64,000 bases of DNA, taken from the NCBI GenBank assembly GCA_030144725.1, contig JASKMD010000019.1, positions 3,408,179 to 3,472,178 of the forward strand. The letters are read 5' to 3'. The stretch is from Haematococcus lacustris (lineage: Eukaryota > Chlorophyta > Chlorophyceae > Chlamydomonadales > Haematococcaceae). Every line of letters begins with the position of its first letter. Within the stretch, counting starts at the first letter, position 1. The position numbers were made by a program, and so were the translations under genes. The notes under the pieces are model-generated. The model searched no databases, was not told the DNA's origin, and saw only the letters and a program-made list of their open reading frames with translations. Shown piece after piece: positions 57,401 to 64,000 of the stretch.

Positions 57401-59457
57401 ATGGTCCTGCGTTGGTAGTGTTGGCCTCCCCTTGTTAGGGTCTTAGTATTGCATGTCTTTAGAGCTGCCGTCCTGCAGGTTTGTAGGAGGTGCGTAAGCA
57501 TGGTGGCTGCGGTGTCTACAGCTTCCCTGGCCGGGCGTCCTGCCACTGATGTCAGGCGCTGTGGTTGTTGAGGGTTAGTCTTGTCAAGTGTAGCCAGGTG
57601 GTGGGTAGCCTCTGTGTATATGGGGGCTAAGAAGGCTGTCAGTTCTGCGTGCAATTGTGGGACGCCTGAGCTGGGTTGTTGCACTGCCAGGCGGTATGCT
57701 TCCCTGTCCTTATTGGTAACGGGGGTGGTGAGGATGGTGTAGCTGTGCTTCGGTGGTTTGTGTGGGGCTGCCAGGTCTATGCCCAGGCGGGCTGTATTCA
57801 GTGCGGCGGTGAGTGGCCTGTGGTCGCTCAGATAGGCGTTGGTATCGACGTGCGTGCGGTGCTCAGGACCGTGTCTTGCGTCGCGTGTTAGGATAGCGTC
57901 GATGCGGCTGTTGCAGTGCGGTTGCTGGTAGGTCCAGGCCCGGTCGCCGGGATCAGCTTCCTTCAGTTGCATTTCTGTGGCGAAGCCCCTCATCATGCTG
58001 TCTTGTGTGTATTCAGTGTGCTCGGAGCGATCCTCTGTTTTCATCGTGGCGTTGATATCGCCCGCCAGGATGAGTGAGCCGGGCAGGTGGCCCGTGGCTG
58101 TTCGTATATGCTCTTGCATTTTCTCGCGCAGTGAGAGCGCTTCGCCATTGGACCCCGACGGCCAGTACGTGGCGATGATGGTGAGCTGTTCGCACTGGTG
58201 TTGGTTGAGGGTCAGGATGACGCATCGTGCATTTACCTCAGCATCGATGCTCGGTGAGAGCATAGTGGCTTGCATTTGGATGGCTAAGTTGTGTTTGATG
58301 CCTATTAGTACTTCACTGTGGCCTCTGTGTCGGTGTGTCGTATAATCTGGCATGACTCTCTTCAGCCAGCCAGAGCCTGGATTGTTGCTCCTGGGCTGGG
58401 TCATGGTTTCAGTTAGGATCAGGATGTCCGGGCTGTGCTGGTGCACAAGGTTGAGGACGTCGTTCCTGGACCTATGAAGGCTTCTAACGTTCAGGGTCGT
58501 TAGTGTGATATGCTGTCGGTTGTGTGTTGGTTGTGGCTGCCGGGTTGGCAAGGTGCTGTGTTGTGGGTGTGGTCCTGGGTGCTCAGTGGGGTATCGTAGG
58601 TTATCAGTGGGGGGTGGCGGTGTTGTGGGGATGGCGGCGGGGGGTGGAGTGGGGGCTGTGTTTAGGTATCTGTACATCAGGGTCTGTGTGTGCGAGTCCT
58701 TGGTTTGCGCTCTTGGCTTGGTCCGTTTTTTGTCTACGATAGTGCCCGATGATGTGGGCCGTTTACTGCTGCTTGACCGGTCTTGTAGAGTGGGGAGAGT
58801 GACTGTGGGGGCGACCTGGCGCAGTCGCGGCCGGGCCTGCTTGTCTGTCGGGTGGGTGTCTGCTGTGGCTGTTAGTATGCGCTTGTAACTCGCTGGTTGT
58901 GCAGTGGGTAGCGGCCGGTCTGTTCGGGGGGTGTGCGCGGGTTGTGTGCCCAGGTCTTGGGTAGTAAGGTCGATGTGGGTGGTACGTAGATGTTGTTCCA
59001 GCTGCTCCGTTGTGGCGCGCCTTGTAGGGTCAGCTAGCCAGCATAGTGGGTGGATGAGGTTAGTATCAGCCGCGTCGCCCTTTTTAATTTGAACGAGCAT
59101 GCCATGCAGCTGGAGCCAGTCTTCCGGGGTGTCCAACCGGCGTGGGTGGCCGCGTTCCGAGTCCAACCAGTGCCATGCGTTGTTAATGTGGCGGATGGTG
59201 GTAGCGTGATTGTGAGTAATGAGGATGGCGGCTGTGTTAGTGTAGCTGTCCGTCTTGCCCGTGAGCGTGGTGAGGAGCTCGGGTGTGATGTTGTTGTTGT
59301 AGGTGGTTGTGGTTGGAGGGCATAGGTGGAGGTCCTTGTGGTGGTGGTATAGGTAGTGGTTTATGGTGGAGATGGTGAAGTTGCCAGATTCCTCGTAGAT
59401 GTGTGGGAGGCTGCTACGTAGTGGTATCAGCCTTTGCTCCTGCCTTGGCCTGATGGG
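51481..59457 (-). CDS. RandI polyprotein: APE, RT, PHD, RNase H, CCHC, restriction-like endonuclease
   Basis: Replication enzyme of the retrotransposon. Numbering from the ATG at 59166 (2561 aa; the frame is open to 59457). AP endonuclease about 219-457: LNVRSL, ILTET, AGDINA, SRIDAIL, LSDHRPL. Reverse transcriptase about 795-1110: GGKAPGPDG, RPVGLANT, LLVDFTSAF, IQGDSLSPFLF, and YADD at 1043-1046. PHD finger about 1616-1664: CTCELC, CHNC, H-P-A-C, CPIC. RNase H about 2090-2240: YTDGS, NRAELTA, ATDSL, NEGADAL. The CCHC finger CPLCGEADSATHLLSGC is near 2347. The restriction-like endonuclease has RPDILMV (about 2435) and CIIEIKYC (about 2460). The start upstream is a kinase-C-lobe-like segment (LIHPLCWLADPTRRATTEQL). 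No internal stop in 7.7 kb suggests recent activity. Confidence 0.95.
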   Translation of the reverse strand, partial: PIRPRQEQRLIPLRSSLPHIYEESGNFTISTINHYLYHHHKDLHLCPPTTTTYNNNITPELLTTLTGKTDSYTNTAAILITHNHATTIRHINNAWHWLDSERGHPRRLDTPEDWLQLHGMLVQIKKGDAADTNLIHPLCWLADPTRRATTEQLEQHLRTTHIDLTTQDLGTQPAHTPRTDRPLPTAQPASYKRILTATADTHPTDKQARPRLRQVAPTVTLPTLQDRSSSSKRPTSSGTIVDKKRTKPRAQTKDSHTQTLMYRYLNTAPTPPPAAIPTTPPPPTDNLRYPTEHPGPHPQHSTLPTRQPQPTHNRQHITLTTLNVRSLHRSRNDVLNLVHQHSPDILILTETMTQPRSNNPGSGWLKRVMPDYTTHRHRGHSEVLIGIKHNLAIQMQATMLSPSIDAEVNARCVILTLNQHQCEQLTIIATYWPSGSNGEALSLREKMQEHIRTATGHLPGSLILAGDINATMKTEDRSEHTEYTQDSMMRGFATEMQLKEADPGDRAWTYQQPHCNSRIDAILTRDARHGPEHRTHVDTNAYLSDHRPLTAALNTARLGIDLAAPHKPPKHSYTILTTPVTNKDREAYRLAVQQPSSGVPQLHAELTAFLAPIYTEATHHLATLDKTNPQQPQRLTSVAGRPAREAVDTAATMLTHLLQTCRTAALKTCNTKTLTRGGQHYQRRTMCRIRQALGKKLKTTRELSRKARVFFKQNNVHPTIDELVPETDTTNAETREAVQARQGEDPTENHVQAALARLTNSYRDQIHQLDDDDSALAIAQARARMQQLISTQPKKANKRILRPSRTDHKGLQALADPDTKTICTAPADLNRIITAAYGQKLSAPTPKTGHYITTQTRNYPWARAKADDAFALHACQNIHWLHTAIMDKAGFQECLSRLAGGKAPGPDGVENEIIKMLPWEIRDTIHQLFIIMWATGCTPTTWKTSDTCLLYKDKGQETDLNAYRPVGLANTVYKLWTSLITKTLSEYAEANGMLSKNQAGFRTHRNTTQQLQMLVMALEDAKLAKADIYALLVDFTSAFNTTCQDKLLWIMHDLGFPTDATDAVKDLYTGATTRFKTPYGHTDPVPVNRGTIQGDSLSPFLFLIYIEPLLRWLQVGARGYKFKSATADSGVRATVSSIDYADDIAILCNTLRNLRCQADKLSAFSDWGHLIISHSKTLATAALHHSVETGMCSNAAEADKRASQQLRTVSLQGKPVTYHRPTSPFTYLGVLITMTLDWKPQHTAMITQLRQKLERLRRSFASARQAIHIIRTAVIPSLAYSFCAVPCTPGDLELYDRSINQCVKLKLRLPLGTPNAIIREDAGKLGIGISSTAQEYHARNTTALTHSLQSTDAAHAHISRSMLHKQITWLSTQASTQGHRILTLLHHTLRARQLVYASISGLSATEEGLPLYHEECQTLGRLITQTSSSQAHDVVSASITCLKSLGITHASELSCKGNTHIITGNMLTSKYGKKVKQKHIIALNKLAAMAAQPSCPDATATRAIRDSRNTSLDLPPDQRKITPWAAGLTELAPTPAVPDTRARYMDMKAYAVMHATQPATADRAAAAVHEAIRTSSRLLKREQRATKSAPTKPNPPKAGTKRNNEGRQTQTIPQDIVRIVGLDLPGLSSWKVDKACRCKSKNLGCILGAMYGHQEAITSIDGWQWDGINKENYYKVHWKPTVIDRWALPLCAEEGYTPTHIETISREEAKDVCTCELCWLPRGDSPTCHNCKRAYHPACLDEAHLSGHKEPGYWLCPICKFGSNDFKTTMRQSAHSDLIRVHWHPTLEPAPLITAHLDYMAKRNDYDEENRQIQEARHARPDAHLPAHTRQGLPDPHTWLPRCNNLHSKATFHTYPINPQTDIVGTGNCETFLQLHPHMTAPAMSLSTGEPIMPRHDLVQHVTVHDESGRTVGLLTKDQHQHLHAWLQHTPHTRNLATEAVALLRRQDAQSSHHPMRGAQDKALNTLHTTRSFPSTVQRWADPLTVRPETTTYWSPDTNDTAFGAHHNCLLVRHTGLSTWNVPADDAVALKCINHAIHSATQEEAMATIMLIPGKKGISYPKHINTLRRYPEYCQHLASIPPTKTRCPKPGKHAKLHIYVIWNAAGQQLVTKGNPQGWLASTATALHPQRDTHPIRNRPTNQSQPATPPSGHKQHMRLPLDRDLPTSGHQRSHEQLTHHSTTQPRMAITEWATIAYTDGSCIKTSGAAPESVGAGVYIPENNVLITAALNDPESKTINRAELTAIHAALEAGAKRIATDSLCSLYQIRRALANPMSLITHRHNDILTAIATLIIDSPATIHFYKVRAHSGIIGNEGADALAKYAALHPELANTPAYSPTTRNETKNWLSNETDGESPAPLPDCRQSVRAHMHRKHKLGLANQDSIYYQMTQEITKAAAKGAGERVMIDTNISTHAQRTALLYRTGGLYNQKLAMRWKRATDDRCPLCGEADSATHLLSGCSETLPMVQERHNGAGRLITKAISKGTLGGYISFADTGSWEKGAKESLDLPSDTLHTTLQTLGLKPEDTKHTTRPDILMVLPHKKASKDGKDTKRVCIIEIKYCSDSRWTDQLNKALTQHTHLAETIRKEDHMVAIIPILLGIGGITYEAHTRQHLLTLGITQANTTKLLNKLTRHAMEAAHSIAKTSYRLRATKGGGG

Positions 59458-60219
59458 CTAGCTCCTGGATGTGTGTATCAAGTGCTTTACAGTGTGGTGA
59501 TAACGTCCTCAGGCCTGATCATTGGGTTCCCCATGGCCATGTTGAGGGCGTGCACTAGGCAGCTATTGTTTATATTGCGTTTCCATGTAGCAGTGGGGCG
59601 GGGTCTGGTTGTCTTCCTTGTGGCTGATGATGTGGCGAATACCTTGTCGGCTGGTGGCCATGGTTTGGGCTGGTGTAGCTGCTGGGTCAGGTGCAATGAC
59701 GAACACCTCGTGGAAGTGATTCGTGTAAGAATGCGACAGCTCGCAGATGGCTATAGCTGATTTACTGGAGCTGTCGGAGTCTAGGAGCTTCCACTGCCCA
59801 CCCAACTTCCTGAGCGCCATGCTGTGGGCCGTTTGTTTTGCACAAAAAGTTGAGTGTGGCGTACTCTATCGCTATGGTGTCGAGTTGTCGTCGTTCCAAT
59901 CGTCTGTGGTGCGGTAGTTGAGCGACACTCTTAATAGTGAGGCCGTATTTGTATCGAGGTATAGGTGAATGACCTCGTCGCTGAAAGCACCCCCGTCCCC
60001 GCGTGCGGTGTGCCACGCCTTCTTGTCGCCTTCGTCGTGCAATGTTTCTGCCAGGTTATCCAAAAATTATGTAGGTCCTCAGGCTTCACCCATGGCTTGC
60101 CAGCTGCATTGTTTAGGGAGTGGGCCTGGCAATTGCGGTTTACCTGTGCTTCAAAAACCGGGGTTAGGGTTACTTCTGGATGATGCTCCTCATAGTGGGA
60201 TGGGCCTGGGTTGGCTTCA
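59167..60219 (-). pseudogene. Two tandem cysteine-protease-like modules, frameshifted
   Basis: Directly after the 2A-like motif the minus strand encodes VNRNCQAHSLNNAAGKPW (Cys codon 60129-60131), then helices, then HMALRKLGGQWKLLDSD. It next encodes INNSCLVHALNMAMGNP (Cys 59559-59561), followed by TTIRHINNAWHWLDSE near 59190. The two modules align with each other: N-x-x-C-x-x-H-[SA]-L-N, [KR]PED, and a His then W-x-L-D-S. The pattern is like papain-fold or Josephin-type peptidases, which Dualen elements are known to carry. Frames change at a TTTTT run (60065), near 59825, between 59560 and 59640, at 59490 and near 59420. Some may be sequencing errors. Confidence 0.75.
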
Positions 60220-60231
60220 ATATCACCTCCT
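60220..60231. repeat. L1 target-site duplication, left
   Basis: ATATCACCTCCT, repeated exactly at 61036-61047 on the other side of the L1 copy. Confidence 0.95.
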
Positions 60232-61035
60232 ACGTAGCTCAGTGTCAGGCCTGATGTGCTGCATGAGTTGGGGCAGCTGCCCCTCCAACTTTACTGGCTA
60301 AGGGCTGCATGCAAGTTCTGGAACACTGCCAAACTTTCCCACAGTGACCTGCTGATGAGGGTCATCAAGGCAGATGTGGAGTTAGGCAGGAGCTGTCAGG
60401 CTAGTTGGAGTGCTCAGTTCCAGCTTGCCGCCAGAGAGCTGATGGGGGGTGAGTTCACCTTGAGCCCGGACATGGTCCTAGGCACCAAGGCTATGGAAGT
60501 CAAGTGGCTCGAGAGGTGGGGGAGGCGTTGGGTTGGGTTTGAGGGAGACCCTAGACTGCCTGAGACGGTGCATCGGGAGAGATGTTCGTATGCTGCATGG
60601 TTTAAGCATGGGGACGGCATTGGCATCAATCACATGGCACCACACCTGCTTAACAGACAGCTCTCTACAGAAGTTCGCACGAGCCTGACTAGGTTCAGGT
60701 TAGGCAACAGCGGTCTGGGGGTGGAGAAGGCTCGGTTTGAGGGGGTAACTTTCATTGATCGCACATGCACCAGATGCACAGAGGGGGTAGTGGATGACGC
60801 CATGCATTTCATCTTTGAGTGCACTGGCACGAGTTCCATCAGGGAGCAGCCGGAGTTTGCCTTGACTTTACAGAACAACAATGAGAACTTGCATGACTTC
60901 ATGTTGAGCCCATGTGCACCTTTGTTTGTGCACCTTGCTATGAAGTGCGTTTCAGAAAGTCCCGAACCCCTTGAGGGGGAGGGCGGCCTAGCAGCCTAAC
61001 GGCTGACGGCTTAAGCGGTGTAAGCCACATCACAG
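60232..61035 (+). mobile_element. 5'-truncated L1-type non-LTR retrotransposon
   Basis: 804 bp, longest of three copies in the window, inserted in the opposite orientation to RandI. It is flanked by a 12-bp duplication. Its 3' end GCTTAAGCGGTGTAAGCCAC is shared with 26593-26749 and 45129-45413. Confidence 0.94.
60256..60999 (+). CDS. C-terminal part of an L1-type retrotransposon ORF2
   Basis: An open frame of 247 codons carrying the region downstream of the reverse transcriptase. It has LTRFRLGNSGLG, then a C-x2-C-x8-H-x4-C knuckle (CTRCTEGVVDDAMHFIFEC), then a conserved tail ending GEGGLAA. The endonuclease and RT are missing by 5' truncation, so this is not a functional gene. The initiating ATG is incidental. 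Confidence 0.85.
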   Translation: MLHELGQLPLQLYWLRAACKFWNTAKLSHSDLLMRVIKADVELGRSCQASWSAQFQLAARELMGGEFTLSPDMVLGTKAMEVKWLERWGRRWVGFEGDPRLPETVHRERCSYAAWFKHGDGIGINHMAPHLLNRQLSTEVRTSLTRFRLGNSGLGVEKARFEGVTFIDRTCTRCTEGVVDDAMHFIFECTGTSSIREQPEFALTLQNNNENLHDFMLSPCAPLFVHLAMKCVSESPEPLEGEGGLAA

Positions 61036-63995
61036 ATATCACCTCCTGCTAGCAACAGCCAGCCTATATAGAGCAAGTAGATAGCACTGTAGCAGGGGGA
61101 CATGACGCCAAGGCAATGGGCTAGCTTGGTTAAAAGGGCTGGGATGCCCATGCGGGTAGGCAGATCAGGCATGCGGTTGATGCGCAGCTTGTGTATTGTG
61201 TACCGTTGCAAAGTCGCGTTGTATTGGTGAACTAGGATGCTGGTGCTTTCTGGGTTGGATGTGTAGTGGCCATGCGACTGCCAGGTAGTGAGGGCTGTTG
61301 ACAGGTGCATCAAGGCAGTATGACGTTCCACTGAGCCATCAAGGTAGAGGTACAGGGTGTAGGCAGATCCAACAGAGATCGCTCTCCATCTCCTGATCTT
61401 CTTGAGGTGTCGTCGGAGGCAAGCTCTAGATTGGGAAGGGGTAATAGCAGGGGGTGGGGGGGTGGGGGGGTAGCCCCTCATAAGAGCGATGCTGGCGATA
61501 GCAATGGCGATGTGTGTCATCCAACTGAGTGTCTCGTGTCCGTGGTCATAGCTCGGCATGGTGCTAGTGTCTATAGTGTCAGCTGTCTGAATGTGTCGCG
61601 GGGTGCCTCCCCTGACTCGTTGGTGTAGTTGTCCATCCTCTGCCTTGTTGTTGTAGGCATGGCGGTACCTGATGCGGGGCAGAGCACCAGCATGGGCAGC
61701 ATGCATGGCTGCTCCTGGCAGCGTCATGGGCTGAACACATCGCTGCACACTCTCTGCCGTGTTGTTGTAGGCATGGCGGTACCTGATGCGGGGCAGAGCA
61801 CCAGCATGGGCAGCATGCATGGCTGCTCCTGGCAGCGTCATGGGCTGAACACATCGCTGCACACTCTCTGCCGTGTTGTTGTAGGCATGGCGGTACCTGA
61901 TGCGGGGCAGAGCACCAGCATGGGCAGCATGCATGGCTGCTCCTGGCAGCGTCATGGGCTGAGCACACCGCTGCGCACTCTCTGCCGTGTTGTTGTAGGC
62001 ATGGCGGTACCTGATGCGGGGCAGAGCACCAGCATGGGCAGCATGCATGGCTGCTCCTGGCAGCGTCATGGGCTGAACACATCGCTGCACACTCTCTGCC
62101 GTGTTATTGTAGGCATGGCGGTACCTGATGCGGGGCAGAGCACCAGCATGGGCAGCATGCATGGCTGCTCCTGGCAGCGTCATGGGCTGAACACACCGCT
62201 GCGCACTCTCTGCCGTGTTGTTGTAGGCATGGCGGTACCTGATGCGGGGCAGAGCACCAGCATGGGCAGCATGCATGGCTGCTCCTGGCAGCGTCATGGG
62301 CTGAACACATCGCTGCACACTCTCTGCCGTGTTGTTGTAGGCATGGCGGTACCTGATGCGGGGCAGAGCACCAGCATGGGCAGCATGCATGGCTGCTCCT
62401 GGCAGCGTCATGGGCTGAACACATCGCTGCACACTCTCTGCCGTGTTGTTGTAGGCATGGCGGTACCTGATGCGGGGCAGAGCACCAGCATGGGCAGCAT
62501 GCATGGCTGCTCCTGGCAGCGTCATGGGCTGAACACATCGCTGCACACTCTCTGCCGTGTTGTTGTAGGCATGGCGGTACCTGATGCGGGGCAGAGCACC
62601 AGCATGGGCAGCATGCATGGCTGCTCCTGGCAGCGTCATGGGCTGAGCACACCGCTGCGCACTCTCTGACTTGTTGTTGTAGGCATGGCGGTACCTGATG
62701 CGGGGCAGAGCACCAGCATGGGCAGCATGCATGGCTGCTCCTGGCAGCGTCATGGGCTGAACACATCGCTGCACACTCTCTGCCGTGTTATTGTAGGCAT
62801 GGCGGTACCTGATGCGGGGCAGAGCACCAGCATGGGCAGCATGCATGGCTGCTCCTGGCAGCGTCATGGGCTGAACACACCGCTGCGCACTCTCTGACTT
62901 GTTGTTGTAGGCATGGCGGTACCTGATGCGGGGCAGAGCACCAGCATGGGCAGCATGCATGGCTGCTCCTGGCAGCGTCATGGGCTGAACACATCGCTGC
63001 ACACTCTCTGCCGTGTTGTTGTAGGCATGGCGGTACCTGATGCGGGGCAGAGCACCAGCATGGGCAGCATGCCTGGCTGCTCCTGGCAGCGTCGTGGGCT
63101 TAACACATCGCTGCACACTCTCTGCCGTGTTGTTGTAGGCATGGCGGTACCTGATGCGGGGCAGAGCACCAGCATGGGCAGCATGCGTGGCTGCTCCTGG
63201 CAGCGTGGTGGGCTGAACGCACCGCTGCGCACTCTCTGACTTGTTGTTGTGGGCATGAGGGTACCTGTTGCGGGGCAGCAGGCCAGCATGGGCGGCGGCA
63301 ACAGCCTGGGCTGGCAGGTGGTGGTGAGGCAGAGCGCCCTGTAACATGCCGGTCTGCATGTCTACATGAGTACTTTGCATTTGTGATCTGGCTGGCTGGT
63401 CATTCCAGGCTGCAGCAGTGGGGGCTGGCAGGTGGTGGTGAGGTGGTGCGCCATATACCATGTCGACATGCATGTCAACATGGTCAGCTTGCATTTGTGA
63501 ATTGGCCGGCTGGTCATGCCAGGATGCAGCAGGGCGGTCTGGCAGGTGGTAGTGAGGCAGAGCGCCATGGGTTGTGCATTGGGGTATAGCCCCTAGGGAT
63601 GTGTGTTGGAGTATAACCTCTAAGGATGTGTGTTGGGGTATAGCCCCTAAGGATGTGTGTTGGGGTATAGCCCCTAGGGATGTGTGTTGGGGTATAGCCC
63701 CTTGGGATGTGTGTTGGGGTATAGCCCCTAGAGATGTGTGTTGGGGTTTAGCCCCTAGGGATGTGTGTTGGGGTATAGCCCCTAGGCCTGTGGCCTTGTG
63801 TGTGTGTGCGCTCTGTGCGGGTATAGCCCAACACAGTCGCGGGTTGGGTATAGCCCAGTCGGCCATTGGCTTGGGTCCATCCCAACTCCAGCGGTCATCC
63901 AAGCCCAGTTCAACGTGCAGGAGCACCCAAGGTTGCCCTACCTGCCATGTGGAATTAGTTCCACCTCGCCACCATGTTTGTCTCGCGCTATGCAT
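61036..63995 (-). CDS. RandI 5' ORF: repeat-rich protein ending in a hydrophobic 2A-like segment
   Basis: The minus frame opens at the ATG 63995 (it may start further upstream, outside the window). Order: Gly/Trp-rich start, eight GAIPQHTSL nonapeptides, two or three Pro/His/Gln segments, then about 14 repeats of 38 residues (RIRYRHAYNNTAESVQRC then VQPMTLPGAAMHAAHAGALP). A unique region follows (LSWMTHIAIAIASIALM; RRHLKKIRRWRAISVG), and a hydrophobic end YSAIYLLYIGWLLLAGGDI. Here L1 interrupts. Without it the next codons give EANPGP, making DIEANPGP, the 2A ribosome-skipping consensus DxExNPGP. As it stands the frame ends in the L1 at 61011. Confidence 0.85.
61654..63249 (+). repeat. 114-bp coding minisatellite, 14 units
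   Basis: Unit begins GTAGGCATGGCGGTACCTGA; unit starts at 61654, 61768 and on in exact 114-bp steps to 63250. Units differ at a few sites (GAACACATCGCTGCACA against GAACACACCGCTGCGCA). It encodes the 38-residue repeat of the RandI 5' ORF on the minus strand. Confidence 0.97.
63575..63795 (+). repeat. 27-bp coding minisatellite, about 8 units
   Basis: Units of GGATGTGTGTTGGGGTATAG followed by CCCCTA(G/A). It encodes nonapeptides GAIPQHTSL on the minus strand. Confidence 0.95.
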
Positions 63996-64000
63996 TCCGC

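Larger units (their letters stand above)
51376..64000 (-). mobile_element. Dualen/RandI-type non-LTR retrotransposon, over 12 kb, 5' end beyond window
   Basis: Ordered on the minus strand: repeat-rich ORF, 2A-like motif, two cysteine-protease-like modules, AP endonuclease, reverse transcriptase, PHD finger, RNase H, CCHC finger and restriction-like endonuclease. Possession of both an APE and an RLE is the defining trait of the Dualen/RandI clade, known from Chlamydomonas relatives. The 3' end abuts Fanzor coding sequence at about 51376 with a (TCT)n-like tail (51377-51395). The body is broken only by frameshifts between 59400 and 60065 and by the L1 insertion at 60232-61035. Confidence 0.93.

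Noticed and set aside
61629..63301. Plus-strand and second minus-strand frames over the 114-bp repeats
   Set aside because: Shadows; only the 994-codon minus frame continues into unique sequence and to the 2A motif.

Overview
This window looks like nuclear DNA of a green alga of the Chlamydomonadales type, with Haematococcus-like genomes as the closest match I can think of (inference). The signs are GC-rich coding sequence, many short GT-AG introns with TGCAG-type acceptors, very abundant micro- and minisatellites, and retroelements of the Dualen/RandI kind. No rRNA, tRNA or CRISPR array was recognised. There is a 500-base assembly gap at 37346-37845.

Host genes are few and intron-rich. They are the 3' half of an alpha-carbonic anhydrase gene (7489-9080, +), a complete seven-exon ANTH-domain (AP180/CALM-like) clathrin adaptor (15606-21231, +), a complete six-exon Mpv17/PMP22-family membrane protein (30161-33473, -), and a protein-kinase gene whose intron is swollen with satellite DNA (about 39960-44401, -). 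An unidentified exon abuts the gap (37846-38054, -). Reading phases agree at every splice junction I propose within the multi-exon host gene models, which is the main support for those models.

Most of the rest is mobile DNA. Six loci encode Fanzor-like (eukaryotic TnpB homologue, RuvC-type nuclease) proteins or remnants: 1-1245 (+), 11158-14084 (+), 22002-24640 (-), 27129-28995 (-), 34299-34976 (+) and 50584-51375 (-). The first two belong to a virtually identical duplicated element whose right ends lie next to the carbonic anhydrase exons (7402) and 96 bp before the ANTH gene ATG (15509). Copy 1 is split by a complete PIF/Harbinger DNA transposon (1667-6404, TTA target duplication) carrying a SANT/trihelix gene and a DDE transposase. 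Copy 2 preserves the empty target site at 14503-14505.

The right third (51376 to the window edge, -) is a giant non-LTR retrotransposon of the Dualen/RandI type. It has a repeat-rich 5' ORF ending in a hydrophobic segment and a 2A-like motif, two tandem cysteine-protease-like modules, an AP endonuclease, a reverse transcriptase, a PHD finger, RNase H, a CCHC finger and a restriction-like endonuclease. A 5'-truncated L1-type element (60232-61035, 12-bp target duplication) is inserted exactly in the 2A codons. The retrotransposon itself sits inside a Fanzor gene, giving a three-level nest (Fanzor, then RandI, then L1).

Between these lie large tandem arrays: (AGGTC)n inside the Mpv17 intron, (GGGGC)n around the gap, (CCCAG)n, a 22-bp array at 38.3-39.4 kb, and two families built on palindromes, CCAGTACTGG (47.4-50.1 kb) and CATCTGTGCAGATG (40.6-41.2 and 43.7-44.0 kb). 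The long open frames across these arrays are artefacts of repetition.
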